64,000 bases of DNA, from positions 1-64,000 of the forward strand of contig JADNRY010000186.1 in assembly GCA_015501585.1 (NCBI GenBank), read 5' to 3'. The notes beneath the pieces were generated by a model. That model was not told the origin of the DNA. It was given only the letters and a program-made list of their open reading frames with translations, and ran no database searches. Of the stretch, positions 45,194 to 56,085 are shown piece by piece. Within the stretch, counting starts at the first letter, position 1. Each line of letters opens with the position of its first letter. This stretch comes from Rhodocollybia butyracea. Lineage: Eukaryota; Basidiomycota; Agaricomycetes; Agaricales; Omphalotaceae. A program made the translations under genes and the position numbers.

Positions 45194-47260
45194 TAGGGAT
45201 CCGCACCGTAACCGTATAATACGGTTTACGGTTACGGTTTTACTGATACCGGATCTATATTTTTTAAACATGGCTGGACATGTCCAACGCCAATTGAACA
45301 GGTTTAAAACTTGATTTAAATGAGGATTCATATTCTCGTGTATAGCTTACAGTCCCACTTTGTTTACTCTACTCTTAGATATTTAAATCCGTAAATTAAA
45401 CAAGTATTACTTACTACTTAGATCAGTAAACCATCGAGCAGTTTAAATGTCACGGTCTACATACAGTTGATATTAAACAAGCATTTTAAACACCAGGCTT
45501 TAAACAGAATTCTTTACATATACTTACAACATTTAAATCTCACCTTTGAACAAAAGATCGAGCAGAGATCGAACAACTTTTTCTGTGAGCACAGCGCTGA
45601 ACAGATGCATGGGGACAGGGACTCGGATATCTGTGTGGTAAAGCATTTTTGGTTGCCAGATCTCCTGTTTTGAAGCGCAACAGCGCACCTTGTAAAATAT
45701 TTCACTCTTGTTGGAATATGGGCGTGCACTTCAAGTTGGCAGCGGCATGTAGCTATAGATTATAACTCACAAAAGGTCGAGTACTTAGTTCAAAAGTACC
45801 GTTAGGTCCAGTGCGGATGCATGCGGCTATGCAACGGTAGTCGGCGAACTTGGGGACTTGGATAGTGGTCGGGTAGTGGTGGTGGTGGCGAGAGAAAAAG
45901 AGTCAAGTTAAGTACTTTCAAACGCAAACAATAGACAATGGCCCAAGCTTTGTATAATCAGACGGTCATGTGCCAGCCTGGCCATGATCTTATTTTTCAA
46001 AGCTTAGGCCATCCATTGTCTATTGTTCGGTGGCCAACCGTTTGAAGGTAACTTGCCTCTTCTTCTCTCACCACCACCACTATTTATCTGACCACTATCC
46101 CAAGTTCCCCGATAACCGTCGCACAAGCCACGCGGATCCACTCAACCTTTTGGGAGTTAGAATCTATAGCCAAAGTGCACGCCCGAATTCCAACGAGAGT
46201 GAAATATCTCATAAGGTGCGCTGTTGTGCTTAAAAACAAGAGATCCGACCCGAATGCTTCACCACACAGACGTTTGAGTCCCTTCCCTGTGCATCCGTTC
46301 AGCGCTGTGCTCATATTGCGGCCAGATGTTCGATCTCTGTTCAATCTTTTGTTCGAAGGTGAGATTTAAATGACCTTGTACATTTGTTTAAAAGCATGGT
46401 GTTTAAAATGCTCGGTCAATACCGCCCGTATTTAGATCATGAAATTTAAACTGCCATTTACTGATTTAAGTACTTGTTTAATTTATGGATTTAAATACCT
46501 GTTTAAAATAAAGTGGGACTGTAAGCTATATATGCACAAGAACATGAATCCAGTCCAACAGCTCATTTAAATGAAGTTTTTAAACCTGTTCAAATGGCGT
46601 TGGACATGTCCAGCCATGTTTAAAAAAATATAGATCCAGTTTCTTGGTTTTACGGATACCCGTAACCGTACCGTATAAGGCTTGCAAAGCTAGTTTACGG
46701 TTACGGTTACGGTACTGCCGGATACCGTATACTGACCGTATATTTACGGCCGTATACGGGTACCATACGGCCCGTAAAAATACTCAGAAGGCCAAGAATG
46801 ACAAGGAGGTTGTCTGACTGTCTTATTATTCATGTGGATGCCACCAACGGTATTCCAGTTGGAAAAAATTGTCTACATTCTGAGATCGAGCCCTCAGAGT
46901 CAGAAAAACTGGTATAAGCTTCTGTCACAAGATCAGATCACTGTGGGAATTAATATGCTTATTGTTGAGGTGGTCCTCTGTTTGAAGGCAGAGACCGTTT
47001 GTGTGCTGATACTATACAATAATCAATATAAGACTCTTGAGTATGCATTTAAAGTTAATACAGATGCGTAAAATTCAAGTTTTAGGTCTTAGAGATTTTT
47101 ATACGGCCGTATACCGTAAAATTACCGTATAATACCCGTACCCGTAACCGTAAGAGGCTTTTTGTATCTCTTTACGGTTACGGTTACGGTCCTACCGTAT
47201 ACCGTAAGGTACCGTAAATTATACGGCCGTAACCGTATACGGTTACGGTGCGGATCCCTA
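45194..47260. mobile_element. 2,067-bp foldback hAT-type element
   Basis: The ends are perfect 25-base inverted repeats: TAGGGATCCGCACCGTAACC on the left and its complement on the right. CTCAGAGA is duplicated outside both ends (45,186-45,193 and 47,261-47,268). An 8-bp duplication with TAGGG-type ends is diagnostic of hAT transposons. Inside, CCGTAACCGTA-type motifs are repeated near both termini, as expected of subterminal transposase-binding sites. About 45,235-46,650 is a giant imperfect palindrome with arms near 700 bases, centred near 45,985 (for example GGCTGGACATGTCCAACGCC at 45,273 and its complement near 46,597). There is no transposase, so it depends on an autonomous element elsewhere. 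Duplication unit 1 shows the unoccupied version of the site. Confidence 0.92.
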
Positions 47261-48329
47261 CTCAGAGATCTTGATGAGCAGCCAGTGCTACGCGTAAAAT
47301 GCCACTTGGTCACGACTCTCGCCCTCCCCCCATTAGTACTCAATTCATGCGTAGGAAGATCCTCCCAGCTATCCAAATGGCCAAACTAAACATTTCCGGG
47401 CCTCACAGCGAACACCTCTTACCATAACACCGACCAGGAGTGCTACTTACATGCTATGCGCGTCGCGCGAGGCCAAGATTCTCTTCACTAGTCGAGACGG
47501 TACACTATGACTGCGGTCCTCAGCGAAGCAGCCAACTCTTGACAAGGAAAGTCTAATTGTTTTTCCGTCTTGTACAACATCGAGACTAGGAATTGATACT
47601 AAAAATTGTTTGGAGAGCATAAACAAGTATTTGTACTCTTGAAATATTCGTGTAGGTATTATGCTTGGTACTATGAGGACATCCACTTCTTCAACGCATC
47701 CCAGAAAGTAAACACCATGGATCAGCAACTTGATGCTCATTCCGTTTGGAGGTTTCCAAGAGGTTTCGAGGCCATAAGGTGCGTACATTTTCGACGTATA
47801 AGACTTTCCATCTATCCGGATCAGTATACCTCCACCATTCAAGTTCCAACCGTTCCTTGACTCCCAATCCTTGCTCTCATGTTCCCCTCGCTCTAGTTTT
47901 ATCATGACGTCTGGACTCTATACTTATACTCAGCCTAGTTAGTAGCTACTCCTTCTTCATTGTTTACCTCATTCTCTAGATAGTAGCTGAGGGCCATACC
48001 CATGTTTAGCAGTGCACGTTCATGAATCCCTCCAAGAGATCATGACTCAGATCATGACTCTCTCCCTCTCCCTTTGTTGCTTGTAGAATGGGCATCCATT
48101 CCTTTCAATTTACAGTTCACCTTTGCGTTTTAGATGCAGCCTGAATATACCTTAAGTACGGCATCACTGGGTTTTCCACTCGAAGAAAATAATTGTACAA
48201 CGTGGCACACATATGAGAAGAGACAAAACATATCCACTAGTGTCACATCTACACCATGAACCCTAAGCTGCCTGTTACTGTTGCGTTCGGTACCATACGC
48301 AGTTGCGCGAACCCTGCAACAAGGATTAT

Positions 48330-49681
48330 TTAATGGTCATCGATACACCTGCTAGTAGGTAGTAACTCGCCGATGGAGAGTGCAGTGTCAACTTCCAATG
48401 AAGCATTGAAGACAGACATCCCATAAATTTGACCGGACCCCTTTAATTTACAATTAGCAACATGACAAGGAAATCAATGATGATCTGATTCAAGGTGTCA
48501 AGCTTACCTGTGTAAAGTGTAAGGCGCCGGATTCGACAACAGAGCTCATAAACTGTGCAATAAATGTTTCGCTATACTGGAGTTCGATGGAAATGGGATT
48601 CTTTCCATCAGGTCCTATCATGTTGATATCGCGCGTGTAGTCAATATGGTCTGAAGATCCCTAGGTGAACCAATATTTTAAGCAACATGAATGATGAACA
48701 TACAAGAGTATCTGTCATCCCCAAGTTTGGAGTCGTATGTCACTGGATAATGAAACTCATTTGCTGTTGCTGGAGTGGTCCACAAGGCGGACATGTTGAT
48801 CATTGAGGACGAGGAACCCGAATGTAATACTATCACAGTAACATCGTTTGAATGGGCGTGACGGTAGGCGTACACATCCAGAGTCCAATCCGGCTGGCCA
48901 ATCTGGTAAACTTGACTGTAAATCCTTCAGCATTTAGCAATACAAACACGTAGAAAAGATGTACTGTAAAAAGCCCCTGGTGCCAAAAGGTGGAGTGAGC
49001 TTGTTCACAACGCCACTGGTGAAAGAACTGAGAACGGATGTGACAGATAAATTGGAACAACATACAATGATGTGGGCTTGACGTAGTGACTACATCGGGG
49101 GATAATAAAGTAATGTCAAAGACCACCCAAGAAAGGCGACATACCCGGTGATCTCAACTGCTTTGGGCAAGTCAGCGACCCTAGAGTGGAACCTACACGA
49201 AAACCTACAATGAGGGATGCTGACACAACCTGCGGCAAAAAAAAATCATACAGTTTTGTGTGCTCCATGAAAGCTTTCATAAGGGCATCACGCGACTTGT
49301 TGTTCTTCATCACACCTTTCAAGATGGCGTCGTACGAGGGATCTAACTCTGTGCCATCCTTGGAAGCCTTGATGAGGGTGGTAACATGATGCTGCAAATT
49401 GGCCTCCTCGATCTCGGCGTCGTCGGTACTGATAAGACATTGAGAAGTTGAGGATGAAATTCTGTAAAAACACACAAAGTGGGATCTTTGGTGATTTCAA
49501 CACCTGGAGTACTGTCACTGGGGGTAGAACAATTGAAGGATAAGTATGTGAAGTTGCGAGGAACGTCAACGTACACAGAGCCAGTAACCTTGGTCGTATC
49601 ACTGGTGAATTTGTAGATGAGCAACCTACGGTTCCATAAACATGAGAACGTACGAGAGCAAGTCAGTTTTCAAGGAAGACA
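48330..49681 (-). pseudogene. Putative membrane protein gene, unit 2 copy (probably decayed)
   Basis: This is the copy of 41,211-42,564. The ATG (49,683-49,681 region) is followed by a frame that soon stops. The exon 1 body (SVYVDVPRNFTYLSFNCSTP) and exon 2 (LQHHVTTLIKASKDGTELDP... MEHTKLYDF) are still readable, but the GTGAGT donor is changed (GTGTGT with new intervening sequence). The C-terminal part still shows NDVTVIVLHSGSSSS. It looks younger than the relic at 24 kb but is unlikely to be functional. Confidence 0.5.
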
Positions 49682-51369
49682 TTTGAGACAAATTAGAGGT
49701 GAAGAGGGGGTGCAGGAGAGATAGCCTTTACGTGGAACTCTTTGCAGCGTTTTCCAATGTAATAAATCCTTCCTTCCTTCCAAAAGCAAAACCTCTGAAT
49801 TTTATAAAGGCAGGGGTGCGTTTATTGTCCGCGATCTTCGCCGTTTGTTAGTACGTTGTTAGTACATCGGGTTAGTACATCTGGATCGGATTAGTGTAAC
49901 ATTGGTCGTTTCTCTTCTGTCAGACTCATGATAGGTACGTATACTCTTGGAATTGACTTCGCCTAGTTTTGAAATGAAAACTGGCAAGTTTCTGTTTGAT
50001 TTTGCCTCGTACAGGTATGAGAATCTCTTCTGTCCACATGATGTTAGTACATACTTTACTCGACTATATGGGAATCGATCAATGCTGTGAAGGTTTGCTT
50101 TTCAAGTCCAGTCATCCAGAACCTCCTTTCCAAGGTCACAACGCTCACCGGGACAAAACCACGGTACATTATCCGCTTCATTATTCGTTCAGGCGTCGAT
50201 GTAGCAAGGAACCGAATCGAAGATACAATGTCGGGATCCGAAATCATGTCTGCATCCTGGTCTGTAGCAAGCATAACGTTTAGCCTTTCGAGTTCTCAAG
50301 TGTAATAATCCGACTCACTTGTGCTTGTGGGCTCCTCAAGTTTTTGTTTCACAGGCTCGACGGCTGGTATTTCGACACGTGTAGAGCACAGGAACAAATG
50401 CCCGGGTCTTATCAGGAACCCATCACAAAGGTCAAATCGATGGGGATGCTTGAAGGCCTGACTGAGACTAGCGACTGATATCGATAGAGTTTAGTCTGGG
50501 GACATTCAAGTGGCGTATATGCTGTTTCACAGACCAAGTATCGAGTAGAAGACTAACTTTTTTAAGCGTCCGTGATCTGGGTTCATACAATCTTTCGGAC
50601 TGGGTTTCGCTGCTAGCAAGTACAAGAGTAGTCAGTCGACCAGAGGGTTCCGTCCCAATGGGGGACCAAAGGGCCTGATGCCCAGGGTAAAAGGGCTCGC
50701 TGGGTTGGAAAACACAGACGGGCTTGAATGGCTACAAGGCGGAATACCCACTAGGCCAAAAGGTACTCAAGTTTGCATTCGAAGCCTTGGGAAAATGTGT
50801 TACCGTACATCGATACTGACACCATCCCACCATACCCATCCACAGAGCAAGACAGCTGGAACTTGAATGTTCCAGGGAGAGCCGCATCCGACCATATATT
50901 CACTCGTTTGTCCCGTGAAATCATTGGGGGCTGTGGCGACGAGGCGAGATTTGTCGAACACAGAAAAAGGACATTACGGAAAGAAGGGAATACAACGGGA
51001 TACGAATCGGAAGACGAAAGAGAAGCAGAAGAAGAGGTCCACCCAGCACGGCTGCTATTCGTGTTAAATTCGTAGAGAAATGTGAGGAGAGCGGAAACGT
51101 TGTTGGTATTGCCGCTCTACTAAGGGTATCGGTGAGAGGTGGTGCGAGTGATGTCGATGATAGTTGTACTACTAGATTGAAAAGCTGCAGCGCTGAAGGT
51201 TTAACAACCACGGGCGAAACTTGCCCTGAACCGTTACTTATGGCTGAAAAACTAGCGGAGCGACAGCGGCGTTGGATGCCTGGAATACGAGAATGAGAAA
51301 GGAAAGGCGCGCGCGGAAAATAGAGAGAATCGTTTGTAATTGAGGTGTTTGGCCGAATTTTGATATTCC

Positions 51370-51600
51370 AGAAAACTAGATGGACCCAATGGACTTGTTC
51401 AATCCTGTACAGCTTCTCGCGGATGGACAACAACAGGCCTATTTTGTCGAGTTCATCCAGTTCGTCAATACCCGAAAATTCGGAGTTGAATGGGTTGAAT
51501 TCAAGGGTATTGAGCACGATTCAATGGGAAGAAGAGCTCGATGCGAAAGCTACACGCCAGACTAGCGGCTTCGGAAGAATCTGTTAAAGTAAAAGTGTCT
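51370..51600 (+). pseudogene. Relic of multi-copy gene family X, third copy
   Basis: In the frame from 51,380, MDLFNPVQLLADGQQQAYF is followed by VEFIQFVNTRKFGVEWVEF and then a stop. CCAGACTAGCGGCTTCGGAAG at about 51,554 matches the downstream part of the other copies. It best shows the ancestral protein frame of family X, but is truncated. Confidence 0.45.
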
Positions 51601-51926
51601 TGATCAGAGAGGGGAAGTAGCGTTGCGCTATTAGAATTGAATATTGAATGCTTGAAGTCGTTGCCGTATTCCTCTTTGTGAGTGAAGAAAGGAATAAGCG
51701 CTATATAGCGAAGATGGGCGTAAGTTTTGGTTTTGAGCCAATGAATGAGGCGTACCAGTTGCGCTGGATACAAAATTCCCTAGCTTCCATCTTCTTCGAC
51801 CGACTTATACGGCAAGATGATACGCAGCAGAAAGGGCAGTCAACCCAGAACCAACAATACAGATAGGGAGATACTAGGGTAAGGATTCGGAAAGTAAAGG
51901 ACAAGGCCAGTTTCGGCGCCTAAAAA

Positions 51927-51992
51927 TGTTCGGAGTTCCCGGTTCGGACAGGGAGTTCCCGGTTCGGACAGGGAGTTCTCGGTTCCTGGTTC
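51927..51992 (+). repeat. Short tandem repeat, three units of about 20 bp
   Basis: GGAGTTCCCGGTTCGGACAG is repeated twice in full and once with a variant (GGAGTTCTCGGTTCCTGG). There is no coding context. Confidence 0.7.
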
Positions 51993-52850
51993 GAACCTTC
52001 ATGCTCAACCAATATTTTTTTTGTTTTCTTTTGTGTTTTACATCCGGTGAACGAGGCTGCCAGTAAGTGGTAGGCTAATTGGATTGTTTTTTTTGTGCCA
52101 ATTTCTTGTTTAGCGCGGTATTAGCTCAGAAGGTCATTGGGTTTTAGCTGGGCTTAGAGTGTCGGTTAAGGTTGTTGTCCAGAATTGGCATTGTATGTTA
52201 GGTTTCGAGTATGTATGACTCGATTATCTATACTTACAAGCCAGCGGCTACAAACTACTGAGGGAGGAGTATGACTAAGTGATATTATCACATTAATTGC
52301 GCATTGCGCATTATTCAGTTACTGCATCTCGATTTTCAGAAAAGTATTTAAAGATTCAAAGACTTAAGTGAAGTCATTCCAAGTCAAGCTCTTTCAGAGC
52401 ACCCACAGCTTCAGTCAAAAATGCCCATTGAGTTTTCAACGGGTTTTCGATGTCGGATGAGGGACTCGGGAGTGCCTGTCGGATGAAGGGCGTGTCGAAT
52501 GAAGGACTCAGGAGTGCCCTATCGAGCATATCATCATCAGTTTCCTCACAGTGAGGGATACTGATACTGATGCCATTGGTTAAACCAAGGTATCTTGCTA
52601 CTCCACTACTCCCACTTCCAGAGAGCTACGTCCCTGTCAGTACTATACTACCGGTGTCACTTTTTCTTGGTTTGGGGACACTCAAAAAAGATGGCAGAAA
52701 AACGGGCCTTGATGGGGGCCTTAGTGCAATGCAGTATGCGGTCCCGGTTACTCCATTTTGCCACTGTTTTGAACTCCTTTCAAGGACGACTCAGTACATA
52801 CTACAGGTATAAGACCTTTCCAAATACCTCCAACGAGCCTCAGATTCCAC
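51993..52850. other. Region upstream of the indoleamine dioxygenase gene
   Basis: No gene is recognised. A tandem-like pair (GACTCGGGAGTGCC at about 52,465; GACTCAGGAGTGCC at about 52,505) and a tract of T runs are present. The last few hundred bases should contain the promoter. Confidence 0.4.
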
Positions 52851-54269
52851 ATGCCAGGCTACTTTGAATTGATCTCCCTTTTCCCTCGCATTTTTACCAT
52901 AGCTTCAAATAAAGTACTTCCAGCTCAAACCGACTTTGACATTGACCCTGTCACTGGGTTTCTTCCTCCCGAACCTCTTCCCCGTCTCTCGGATCAATAC
53001 GAGGTATGGGAAAACGCCGTGGCAGAGGCACCCGAACTTTTGAGACTGGGAGATGATATATCCGAAGAAGCGCTAACCTTGAAGACGGAAGGAGCATTTT
53101 GGAGAGCCCGTTTGAAATCGGTAAGTAGGACCATGCCACCATGCCCACTTTGTAATATTGATGATCAGCTCTAGATCGCGGTCTTGGACATTCAACCATT
53201 GGCGGACCAACAGCGCCTTCTCCAAAGAGCGCATGTAGTATTGAGCTGGCTTGTCCAGTACTACGTCCATTCGCTTCCACCTGTATTGCCTCCAGAACCG
53301 AAAAAAGTTCCTGAATCAATTGCGGTCCCCCTGGTGCACGTATCTCGTATCCTTAGTATCTCCCCAGTCATCACGTTTGCAGATACAGTGATGTGGAACT
53401 GGGAGCTCATCCACCCCGACAAGCCTGTCACCATCGATAACATGGTGATTCTTCACACTTTCTCAGGAAGAGATGATGAACGACACTTTTATCAAGTCCA
53501 AGTTGCGATTGAACTACATGGTGCCCAGCTATTACGCATCGTCGAGAGTTATAATCGAATTCCAATTGAGGATGATTCTGCTTCAATGAACAGGGTTGCC
53601 GGAGATCTTGAGCGTATCACAGAAATTATAGGAGAATTCAGGGATCTTATTCAATCAACCAGAGATGGTTGTGATCCGTATACTTTCTACTGGCATATAC
53701 GCCCTTGGTTTATTGGATGGGACCCCGAAAATGTTTCGGACCCTGGATGGATGTATGAAGGGGTTGATCCTGCTGCGCCTGAGCTTAAGTATTTAAATGG
53801 ACCTTCTGGCGGGCAAAGCACAGTAATGCATACGCTAGATGTGTTCTTGGGTGTCAACCACGATAAATCAAAGAAGGACCCGAAGTCAAGCGAGAGAACC
53901 AACCACGGATTTATGGAACGCATGCGGATGTACATGCTGGGGGAACATCGGGAGTACTTGCAGCATCTGGAACAGTCTTGTTCCATCCGGGACTTTGCTT
54001 GTCGTATGTCTACTCTTCGAGATCCATACAACAACGCAGTTGCGGCACTGAAAAAACTTCGGAGTCTTCATATGCGTATTACGATGTTGTATATTGTCAA
54101 AATGTCCAAAACCACCGCTCCTTGGGCAGTTCCCTCACCTGTTTCTAAACTCACTAAACAGGAGATTGACCGGGTCCTTGGGACTAGTGGATCCAATGTG
54201 GCAGCTTTATTGAAAACAGGGATAGATGATACATCCCAGTCAGCGTTGAGACGTCATGGAACTACTTGA
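52851..54269 (+). CDS. IDO: Indoleamine 2,3-dioxygenase
   Basis: Two exons, 52,851-53,120 and 53,175-54,269, joined by a 54-nt GT-AG intron in phase 0, encode 454 residues, normal for fungal IDO. This haem enzyme opens the indole ring of tryptophan to N-formylkynurenine, the first step of the kynurenine route to NAD. The N-terminal region has PAQTDFDIDPVTGFLPPEPL, a typical opening. The catalytic half carries HTFSGRDDERHFYQV, then GPSGGQSTVMHTLDVFLGV, then FMERMRMYMLGEHREYLQHL. The proximal haem ligand is His 389 in LRSLHMRI. The ATG is followed directly by conserved sequence, which supports the start. No frame damage is seen. Fungi often have several IDO paralogues, so which one this is cannot be told. 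Confidence 0.93.
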
Positions 54270-55179
54270 TAAACCTTAGTTCAGAGAAAACACCGATAGA
54301 ATCAACAAACAAAGTTACCAACTATACCTACTTAGAATAATCCAGAATCAAATTTATGTAATTAGCTTATTAGCTTATAACCACCACACTAGTAGCACCT
54401 GTACCTGATCCGTTATAATTTTGCTTATGATAATCCTTTAATATTTACACTTATGTAGGGTACTTATTCCGATACAGCACTCATAATCTAAGAAACTAAG
54501 CCTAAAAATTTTTAGGGAATGCGGGGCGCTAATCATACCTGACGAGATTCATACATAAATGTGTCTGGAGCTCAACACTAAAAGAAAGGCTATGTATTCT
54601 GTGAAGCCACTCACAGCAGAAACTGCATCAGAAACAAGACCGAGTGTTGGGCCCCAGGATCATATACGCATCGGTGGAAGAACAAATCTGATACAATGAG
54701 CATTTCCAACTTGAATAGTCACGTCGTTTCTAGTCCTGGAAGTTTTGTGAATGTAGCTTGTACACAAGAAACAGAAGAGAAAACAAGCACTGGGCGCCTA
54801 CTATCTGAACCGATTCGACTGCCAAAACTTCTCAATGCTCAAGCGCTCAAACATTCATGTACACAGTACGACTTCTGCGGGAAGAAGCCGGACGAGATGT
54901 CCATGGTAGGATAATGATGAACATGAAAGTGTGCGGATACAGATAACATACCACTTCTCCGCCATAAGTATACGTCCAGTCGCTGTACACATCAATTGGT
55001 AATGGTGCGACGAAGAACATGCAACAATTATATCTTGACGAGTTGCCAGGGCGACGCGCAAAATAGCATCTGGTCACGACCCTCACTCGGTTGCCTTGTG
55101 GAATCATTGAGGATTGCAGTGACCAAGACGAAAAACTAGGAGTCTTTTCCAGCTCAATGTCTTGTGTGAAGCTCTACTT
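54270..55179. other. Spacer with fragments of the duplicated unit
   Basis: On the minus strand, about 55,030-54,960 reads MFFVAPLPIDVYSDWTYTYG, possibly another decayed exon of the putative membrane-protein family. 55,035-55,115 resembles pieces of the tandem unit. No intact gene is present. Confidence 0.4.
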
Positions 55180-55680
55180 CGGGAGTAGCAGCCGGATCCT
55201 CCCCGTTCATCGTCATGGAAGCCGTAGAGCTTGAACCAGAAAACCTACCCCCTCGAATCATCGAAATCTACACGCATCGTTCCCATGGAACCAAGATGGA
55301 GAAGCTGAGCCGGTCAACAGAGTGGAAGAAATGGAATTTAGGTCGTGGAAAACCAATCGAGGCCGATTGTGGAAATTTGGGACTGCAGAAGGTGCCAGGG
55401 CGGACGAGTCTTCTATAATTTCTGAGGTTACGCTGTTCGAATTGATTAGCAGGCATCTCAAAACGTCACTACGGAATGCATACGTTCTTCTAGCACTGCT
55501 GGCTCGGCGTGTTTCGCGTCATTCACTTCCTTCTCAATCTGGATCTCGTGCAGCTCAGGCGATGAACATGAGTTTTTGGTGGGGAATGGTGAGTACATGA
55601 GTGCGGCGCCTTGTGCATCAAAGGCTGAGGCTGAAGTGCTGAAGGTTTGATGCGCAACTTTTTCGGAACAGTTATATTCG
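55180..55680 (+). pseudogene. Relic of multi-copy gene family X, fourth copy, cut by the retrotransposon
   Basis: This begins with FIVMEAVELEPENLP and continues STEWKKWNLGRG...PIEADCG, then GDEHEFLVGN in a later frame. It corresponds to 23,600-23,010 on the minus strand. The LTR element starts at 55,683, so the retrotransposon seems to have landed in this relic. Confidence 0.45.
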
Positions 55681-55682
55681 AC

Positions 55683-55970
55683 TGTAACGGAAAGGATTAT
55701 TTGTGACTAAAGCGCCCATCGGCGCCTAACGCTTTCATTATCATCTACTTATCTTATCGCAGTTTACTCGTTCGTTACTTCCTCGTTTCCGTTTATATTG
55801 TATCCACTTATAGTAATAGTCTTTAGAAAGGTATATAAGCTCGCTGGTTACTGTAAGTACGATAGGTTCTCAGAATCATAACTCCCCCAGTTACACCGGT
55901 TCTCTTGCACCTACTTTAAATCCCCCACTCTTCGTGTGATACTACCGTGATCCGTCACTCTAGTGTTACA
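55683..55970 (+). mobile_element. 5' LTR of a Ty3/Gypsy chromovirus
   Basis: The 288-bp block begins TGTAACGG and ends GTGTTACA, giving 6-base inverted ends TGTAAC/GTTACA. A TATA box (TATATAAG, about 55,832) lies about 140 bases from the 3' end, and transcription would be expected to start near 55,860. The 5 bases before it are TCGAC, the candidate target-site duplication. The 3' LTR lies beyond the window, so the pair cannot be compared. Directly after the LTR is TATTTTGAACC, which does not look like the usual TGG-type tRNA primer site. Confidence 0.75.
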
Positions 55971-56085
55971 TATTTTGAACCCTCACAACTGCTCTCTACT
56001 CTTTAAAACTCTCTTCATCGTCTTCCACGGCACACTCCTCGTCTGATCAACGCGGACACCGACACAGGCACTAACAACCGACAAA

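Larger units (their letters stand above)
44011..50936. repeat. Tandem duplication, unit 2 (about 4.7 kb plus two insertions)
   Basis: This is the second copy of 39,170-44,010. Its 6.93-kb span minus a 2,067-bp element with its 8-bp duplication and a 128-bp element with its 3-bp duplication leaves about 4.72 kb, in agreement with unit 1. It ends at GTGAAATCATTGGGGG near 50,936, after which the sequences diverge. A shorter piece of the same family (GACGAGTTGCCAGGGCGACGC joined to GTGGAATCATTGAGG) appears at 55,035-55,115. Confidence 0.82.

Noticed and set aside
51927..51992. GGTTCGAAC-like words as a tRNA T-loop
   Set aside because: They belong to a 20-bp tandem repeat and lack the remaining tRNA arms.
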